Shown: one piece after another, positions 36,999 through 42,408 of the stretch
Layout of the letters: each line of letters starts with the position of its first letter
Numbering within the stretch: position 1 is the first letter of the stretch
Translations under genes and position numbers: made by a program
NCBI GenBank assembly: GCA_947649285.1
Contig: CANSRB010000009.1
Coordinates: forward strand, 1-42,408
Direction of reading: 5' to 3'
Source of the DNA: an uncultured Clostridia bacterium
Lineage (GTDB): Bacteria; Bacillota; Clostridia; Oscillospirales; Ruminococcaceae
Length of the DNA: 42,408 bases
Notes under the pieces: generated by a model
The model's input: only the letters and a program-made list of their open reading frames with translations
The model's database searches: none
Told to the model about the DNA's origin: nothing

Positions 36999-37032
36999 TT
37001 CAAAAAACGATTTTTATTAAGAAACAGGATTA
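36999..37032. repeat. partial copy resembling the right end of the 13.7-kb MITE-like element
   Basis: TTTTTATTAAGAAAcaggATTAG at ~37011-37032 versus TTTTTATTAAGAAAtagtATTAA at 13777-13799. Confidence 0.4.
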
Positions 37033-37111
37033 GCGCCGTATAATCGACGCAGGAGCCTGGAACAGGCGGGCGCTGCTTTTCTTTTGGCTTAAAAAGGGGG
37101 GATGAATCGGC

Positions 37112-38173
37112 ATGGCAGGCGAAAAAACCGAGAAAGCCACCCCAAAGCGAAAGCAGGACGAACGGAAGAAGGGCAATGTCTTCCAAAGCCACGAGGTAGT
37201 GATGGTGGCCGGACTTTTAGCCAGCTTTTATGGCTTGAAGCTGTTGGGGCCGTTTACACTCCAAACGCTGGAAACCAGCGTGGCCCAATTCTTTCTGCTT
37301 GCCGGGGAGTTTGAGGAAATCTCCATCCAGGAATGCCGGCAGCTTTTTATAGATGGCTTTATTATCTTTGTCAAAGCGGCTCTGCCGCTGCTGCTGATCA
37401 GCGGGTTGGTGGCAGTGATTTTGACGCTGGCGCAGACGAAATTGCTGTTCAGCATGAAGTCGCTGGCGTTTAAAGCGAACCGGCTGAACCCGCTTTCCGG
37501 GCTGAAAAAGATTATCTCACTGCGGGGCATGGTGGAAATGCTCAAAGCCGTGTCCAAGATTTTGATCCTGGGTTATATTGTTTACACCGTCTTTGTGGAA
37601 TACATCCCTCAGCTGCCCCGGCTGATGGATATGAATTTGGGGCAGGCAGCAGCGCAGACCGGATCCATGATCCTGGATATCGTCAGTACCGTTGCCATCG
37701 CCGCTGCGGCTGTCGCAGCAGCGGATTATATCTATCAATGGTGGGACTATGAGAAAAACCTCCGGATGAGCAAACAGGAGCTCAAGGAGGAATACAAACA
37801 GTCCGAAGGTGACCCGCAGGTGAAAGGGAAGATCCGGGAACGCCAGCAGGCGCAGGCGCGCCGGCGTATGATGCAGAGTGTCCCGGAAGCGGATGTTATC
37901 ATCCGGAACCCGACCCATTACGCTGTAGCGGTCCGCTATATTCCTGAAAAAAATAACGCGCCGGTGGTTGTCGCCAAAGGGGTTGACAGCCTTGCCCTGA
38001 AAATTGTCGCAGTAGGCGAGGAACATGGCGTTACAATTATGGAAAACCGTCCGCTGGCCCGCGGCCTTTATGAAGCGGTTGATATAGACAGGGAAATCCC
38101 TGAAAACTACTACCAGGCGGTAGCAGAAGTATTGGCATTCGTTTACAGTCTGAAGCAGAAGGATTTGAAATAA
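37112..38173 (+). CDS. flhB: flagellar biosynthetic protein FlhB
   Basis: 'EKTEKATPKRKQDERKKGNV' and the autocleavage motif NPTHYAVAVRY. Confidence 0.96.
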   Translation: MAGEKTEKATPKRKQDERKKGNVFQSHEVVMVAGLLASFYGLKLLGPFTLQTLETSVAQFFLLAGEFEEISIQECRQLFIDGFIIFVKAALPLLLISGLVAVILTLAQTKLLFSMKSLAFKANRLNPLSGLKKIISLRGMVEMLKAVSKILILGYIVYTVFVEYIPQLPRLMDMNLGQAAAQTGSMILDIVSTVAIAAAAVAAADYIYQWWDYEKNLRMSKQELKEEYKQSEGDPQVKGKIRERQQAQARRRMMQSVPEADVIIRNPTHYAVAVRYIPEKNNAPVVVAKGVDSLALKIVAVGEEHGVTIMENRPLARGLYEAVDIDREIPENYYQAVAEVLAFVYSLKQKDLK

Positions 38174-38174
38174 C

Positions 38175-40223
38175 GTGAAATTATTCAATAACTTAATATC
38201 AGGCTTTGTCATCCTGGTCATTTTCTTAATTATCGTACCCCTGCCGCCCATGCTGCTGGACTTGATGTTCATTTTAAACCTGGCGGTTTCGTTCGTTATC
38301 CTGCTGACCACGATGTATATCAAGGAATCCCTTGAATTTTCGATTTTCCCTTCCCTTTTGCTGATTACGACCCTGTTCCGGCTGGCGCTGAACATCTCGT
38401 CTACCCGTTCAATCCTGACGAACGACGGCTATGCCGGCGAGGTTGTTAAAACCTTTGGCCAGTTCGTTATCCAGGGGAATGTTGTAGTCGGTTTGGTTAT
38501 CTTCCTGATTATCGTTTTAGTGCAGTTTATCGTTATTACCAAAGGTGCGGAGCGCGTTGCAGAGGTTTCTGCCCGCTTCACCCTGGACGCAATGCCGGGT
38601 AAACAGATGGCCATTGACGCCGATCTCAGCTCCGGGCTGATTACCGAGGACCAGGCCAGAGAACGCCGCGCTAATGTTTCGCGTGAGGCGGATTTCTTTG
38701 GTTCCATGGACGGTGCTTCCAAGTTTGTCAAAGGGGACGCAATCCTTTCGATTATTGTTACCCTGATTAACCTGGTGGGCGGCATGGTTGTAGGTATGAT
38801 TTCCGGCAGCATGGAGTTCAGCGAGGTCATGAGCGTGTATTCCACCTCGACCGTCGGCGACGGCTTGATGTCCCAGATCCCGGCTCTCCTGATTTCGGTG
38901 GCGACCGGTATGATCGTAACCCGTTCTGCTTCCGAGTCCAACCTGAACAGCGATGTCAGCAAGCAGCTTTTCTCACAGCCGCTTGTGCTGATTATGTCGG
39001 GCATCGCGATGATCTTCCTCTGTTTTATCGGTTTCCCGGTCGTACAGGTGCTGGTGATTTCCACCGTCTTGATTACCTTCGGGCTGATCCTGCTGCGGCG
39101 TCAGCGTCCGGTTGTGGAACCCGACGCCGGGCTGATTTCAACCGAAGAGGTTACCAGCGAGGCGGACTTCTACAAGGATATTGACAATGTCTACGGCCTT
39201 CTGGCGGTGGATCAGATCGAAATGGAGCTGGGTTACAGCTTGATCCCGCTGGTGGATGAAGATAACGGCGGCAGCTTTGTTGACCGGGTCATCATGTTCC
39301 GGAAACAGTTTGCGCTGGAAATGGGCATCGTCATCCCCTCTGTCCGGCTGAAGGACGGCGGCGAGCTGAACCCCAACCAGTACGCCATCAAGCTGAAGGG
39401 CGAATATGTAGCGCAGGGCGACGTTCTGACAGACCATTACCTGGCCTTGGCGCCGGAGAACCCCTCTGAAATTGTGGATGGGATTGACACCATTGAGGCG
39501 GCGTTCGGGATGCCGGCGAAATGGATCAGTGAAGATAAAAAGATCAAGGCGGAGCTGGCCGGCTATACCCTGATCGACCCGACCTCCGTTATTATCACCC
39601 ACTTCTCCGAGGTCATCCGGAAGCACGCTTACGAGCTTCTGACCCGGCAGGAAGTCAACAATATGCTCAACAACCTGCGTAAAACCAATGAAACCATCGT
39701 AAACGATACCATCCCTGGGATTGTCAGTGTGGGCGACCTGCAAAAAGTACTGGCCAATCTGCTGCGGGAGAGCATCCCGGTGCGGGACCTCGAAACGATT
39801 GTAGAAACCCTGTCCGATTACGGCGCGACCACCAAGGACAGCGATATGCTGACCGAATACGTCCGCCAGTCGCTGAAACGGACGATTACACGGCGATTTG
39901 CCGAAGCAGATCAGCTCAAGGTTATCAGTCTGGACGCGCGGATCGAAAATGCGATCATGAGCTCCGTCAAAAAGATGGACGGCGGTTCCTATTTGGCGCT
40001 GGAGCCTCAGACGATCCAGAATATTATTGCCGCAACCAACCACGAGATCGACAAGGTGAAGGATTTGGTTCAGGTCCCGATTATCCTGACTTCGCCGATT
40101 GTTCGGATCTATTTCAAAAAGCTGGTTGACCAGTTCCATCCGGACGCCATTGTCCTCTCCTTTAACGAGGTTGACAATGATGTGCAGATTTTGGCGCTGG
40201 GAAATATCTCAATCAGTAACTAG
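38175..40223 (+). CDS. flhA: flagellar biosynthesis protein FlhA
   Basis: FHIPEP-type 'RVAEVSARFTLDAMPGKQMAIDADLSSGLITEDQARERR'; GTG start. Confidence 0.97.
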   Translation: MKLFNNLISGFVILVIFLIIVPLPPMLLDLMFILNLAVSFVILLTTMYIKESLEFSIFPSLLLITTLFRLALNISSTRSILTNDGYAGEVVKTFGQFVIQGNVVVGLVIFLIIVLVQFIVITKGAERVAEVSARFTLDAMPGKQMAIDADLSSGLITEDQARERRANVSREADFFGSMDGASKFVKGDAILSIIVTLINLVGGMVVGMISGSMEFSEVMSVYSTSTVGDGLMSQIPALLISVATGMIVTRSASESNLNSDVSKQLFSQPLVLIMSGIAMIFLCFIGFPVVQVLVISTVLITFGLILLRRQRPVVEPDAGLISTEEVTSEADFYKDIDNVYGLLAVDQIEMELGYSLIPLVDEDNGGSFVDRVIMFRKQFALEMGIVIPSVRLKDGGELNPNQYAIKLKGEYVAQGDVLTDHYLALAPENPSEIVDGIDTIEAAFGMPAKWISEDKKIKAELAGYTLIDPTSVIITHFSEVIRKHAYELLTRQEVNNMLNNLRKTNETIVNDTIPGIVSVGDLQKVLANLLRESIPVRDLETIVETLSDYGATTKDSDMLTEYVRQSLKRTITRRFAEADQLKVISLDARIENAIMSSVKKMDGGSYLALEPQTIQNIIAATNHEIDKVKDLVQVPIILTSPIVRIYFKKLVDQFHPDAIVLSFNEVDNDVQILALGNISISN

Positions 40224-40301
40224 CGTATTTTCCGGAACGAGGAGGCTGGGAACGCAAGGCCGCTGCCTATTTGGACTGTTGCAGAAAAGGAGGTTTTATC
40301 G

Positions 40302-41090
40302 GTGAATCAGGAATTTGAAACGGAGTCTAAAACCCCGGATGTGGATCCGATCAGCCTCATGGAAAAATATAAGCAAACCGGAAGCGTACAGGTGCGCAAT
40401 CAGCTGGTATTGTATTACAGCTACATTGCCAAAACGGTTGCCGGACAAATGCGGGGTGTTTTTTCCAACTTTGCCCAGCATGAGGATATCGTCAACCAGG
40501 GGATCCTGGCCCTGATTAACTGCATTGAGCGTTTTGACCCGGACAAAGGGATCAAGTTTGAATCCTATGCGTTTATGCGGGTCCGGGGCGCGGTAATCGA
40601 CTTTGTGCGCAAGCAGGATTGGTTGCCCCGCCGGGTCCGAATGACGGCTAAGCATCTGGCACAGGTACACGACGAGCTCTGCAACGAGCTGCTGCGGGAG
40701 CCTACACCCAAGGAGATCGCGGAGCGGATGGATATCTCGCTCCAGGCGCTTTCCCGTTATTATAGTGAAATTTCCAACTCGGTCATGTTTTCCTTTGAGG
40801 AGCTGCTTCAAAACACCACCCAGATGGGGGATGTGCTGGAGCATTCCATGGGGGGAGAAGCTGGGCCGGAAAATAATATTTATCAGCAGGAGCTGCATGA
40901 AATCCTGGAAAAGGCGCTCGATTCGCTGACGGAGCGGGAACGCACTGTCATCAGCCTGTATTATTACGAGCACCTGAAGCTCTCGGAAATCGCGGCGGTC
41001 ATGCAGGTGACCGAGCAGCGTATTTCACAGATCAACAGCCGGGCGATTATGAAGCTGCGGGAACCATTGGAAAAGTATATGAAAGGATGA
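40302..41090 (+). CDS. fliA: RNA polymerase sigma factor, FliA/WhiG (sigma-28) family
   Basis: Region 2 'GILALINCIERFDPDKGIKFESYAFMRVRGAVIDFVRKQDWLPRRVR', region 4 'LTERERTVISLYYYEHLKLSEIAAVMQVTEQRISQINSRAIMKLR'. Confidence 0.95.
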   Translation: MNQEFETESKTPDVDPISLMEKYKQTGSVQVRNQLVLYYSYIAKTVAGQMRGVFSNFAQHEDIVNQGILALINCIERFDPDKGIKFESYAFMRVRGAVIDFVRKQDWLPRRVRMTAKHLAQVHDELCNELLREPTPKEIAERMDISLQALSRYYSEISNSVMFSFEELLQNTTQMGDVLEHSMGGEAGPENNIYQQELHEILEKALDSLTERERTVISLYYYEHLKLSEIAAVMQVTEQRISQINSRAIMKLREPLEKYMKG

Positions 41091-41097
41091 GGGAGAA

Positions 41098-41850
41098 ATG
41101 TTACCTGGATACTATACCGCGGCGGCGGGAATGCTGACGCAGGAGCGCACGCTGGATGTGCTGACCAACAACATTGTCAACCATAAAACGCCGGGCTATC
41201 AGGCGGAACGGGTGGTTACGACCACGTTTGATTATGAATACGCCATCCGGAAGGACGCCTATGGCAAGACGCATATCGGCTCGACATCGCCGATCCGTCT
41301 GGTAGAGGAAATACCCGTCCTGCTGGACAGCGGGCTGCTGCAGGAGACGCTCCGCCCGTTGGATATTTCGCTGGACGGCGCAGGATTTTTCAATATCCAG
41401 GATGAGGAAGGCGAAATTTACCTCACCCGCAACGGCGGCTTTGATATTGACAGCGAAGGCTATTTGTATTTGAAAGGCTCCGGCCGGGTGATGGGGAAAA
41501 ACGGCCCCCTGAAAGTGAATACCTCTGATTTCACGGTCACTTCAGACGGGACTGTTTACAATGCGGAAAACCAGCGGATCGATCAGATCCTGGTCACTTG
41601 GCCTGGGGTAGACCAGATTGAAAAATATTCCAATGGGATGTACCGGGCTAAGGAAGGTGCGGAAAACGCTGATACGCCTTGGGCGGACGCCAAGGTCGCG
41701 CAGGGATTTTTGGAAACCTCGGGGCTTGATGTCAACCGGGAATGGGTCCAGGTTATGGAGGCGAACCGCGCGCTTCAGGCATGCAGCACAGCGCTGAAAA
41801 CCATCGACGAGATGACTCAGAAAGCGGCCACCACCATTGCGAAGCTTTGA
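41098..41850 (+). CDS. flagellar basal-body rod/hook protein, FlgF/FlgG family
   Basis: 'GYYTAAAGMLTQERTLDVLTNNIVNHKTPGYQAERV ... NREWVQVMEANRALQACSTALKTIDEMTQKA'. Confidence 0.92.
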   Translation: MLPGYYTAAAGMLTQERTLDVLTNNIVNHKTPGYQAERVVTTTFDYEYAIRKDAYGKTHIGSTSPIRLVEEIPVLLDSGLLQETLRPLDISLDGAGFFNIQDEEGEIYLTRNGGFDIDSEGYLYLKGSGRVMGKNGPLKVNTSDFTVTSDGTVYNAENQRIDQILVTWPGVDQIEKYSNGMYRAKEGAENADTPWADAKVAQGFLETSGLDVNREWVQVMEANRALQACSTALKTIDEMTQKAATTIAKL

Positions 41851-41865
41851 TTTTTGGAAAAATCG

Positions 41866-41896
41866 ATGAAAACAGTTGCAATGCGGCGGTTTTCAT
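41866..41896. other. stem-loop between the two flgF/G-like genes
   Basis: ATGAAAAC (41866-41873) / GTTTTCAT (41889-41896). Confidence 0.45.
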
Positions 41897-41946
41897 GGTA
41901 ACGTGATAAGGAGAACATACTATTTGCGGCAAAAAGGGGAATTGAC

Positions 41947-42408
41947 ATGAATATTGGATTTTTTTCCGGCGCGTCCGGCCTGATGGCTTATCAAGCTGAA
42001 ATGGATACGGTCGCGCATAACATGGCGAACGTTTCTACCGTTGGTTTCAAGACGGTGCGTTCCCAGTTTGAGGACCTGATTTATACAAAAATGGCACTGC
42101 ACGATGAAGAGAATATCCGCTTGACCGGCCACGGTGTAAAAGCGGACCGCCGCCAGTTGCTGATGGATCAGGGGAACCTGAACCAGACCAACCGGGAGCT
42201 GGATTTTACCATTGTAGGGGACGGATTTTTTGCCATAGAGCGGGATGGCCAGACCCAGTATACCCGTAATGGTAACTTCGGGATCAGCGTGGAAAACGAT
42301 GCTGGTTATCTGGTGACCTGGGACGGCGCTTATGTGCTGGACGGCGCGGGCAAGCGGATCAATCTTCCCTTGGAAAATGTCAAGGATCAGGCTACCGGAG
42401 AAGCAACC
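41947..42408 (+). CDS. flagellar hook-basal body protein, FlgG/FlgE-like, truncated at the window edge
   Basis: Open frame to the window end: MNIGFFSGASGLMAYQAEMDTVAHNMANVSTVGFKTVRSQFEDLIYTKMALHDEENIRLTGHGVKADRRQLLMDQGNLNQTNRELDFTIVGDGFFAIERDGQTQYTRNGNF. Absent from the ORF track because it has no stop. Confidence 0.9.
   Translation, partial: MNIGFFSGASGLMAYQAEMDTVAHNMANVSTVGFKTVRSQFEDLIYTKMALHDEENIRLTGHGVKADRRQLLMDQGNLNQTNRELDFTIVGDGFFAIERDGQTQYTRNGNFGISVENDAGYLVTWDGAYVLDGAGKRINLPLENVKDQATGEAT

Noticed and set aside
1-42408. CRISPR array, transposase, integrase, prophage or known defence genes
   Set aside because: No regularly spaced direct repeats, no transposase/integrase-like or nuclease-type ORFs were recognised anywhere in the window.

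Overview
This 42.4 kb window comes from a Firmicutes (Clostridia/Oscillospiraceae-like) chromosome. The left ~19 kb holds two minus-strand tRNAs, a TetR regulator, a REC-GGDEF diguanylate cyclase, a DUF1905 protein, a minus-strand ABC ATPase/COG1361-like/FtsX-MacB permease cluster, a ComM-like Mg-chelatase, a heterodimeric ABC exporter pair followed by a VanW-family protein, two chemoreceptors and CheV. The right ~23 kb is one long flagellar operon: fliE-F-G-H-I-J-K, flgD, TIGR02530-like, flgE, flbD, motA-B, fliM, fliY, cheY-like, fliO-P-Q-R, flhB, flhA, sigma-28, flgF/G-like, and a truncated flgG-like gene at the window edge. The most unexplained sequence is non-coding. (i) Positions 2082-2527, between the diguanylate cyclase and the DUF1905 gene, hold a dense series of perfect hairpins. 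Three of them abut with no spacer, and a strong minus-strand intrinsic terminator ends the series, so this is a candidate structured RNA and/or palindromic repeat element. (ii) A nested palindromic MITE-like element at 13683-13796 supplies the stop codon of the VanW gene. (iii) Strong intergenic hairpins flank flgE. The protein-level points of interest are an apparently extracytoplasmic CZB (zinc-binding) chemoreceptor domain, an asymmetric ABC pair with degenerate catalytic motifs, a mosaic-looking FlgE insert, and the absence of flgB/C, fliL and flhF/G from their usual positions. All family calls come from motif recognition by eye. No database search was run.
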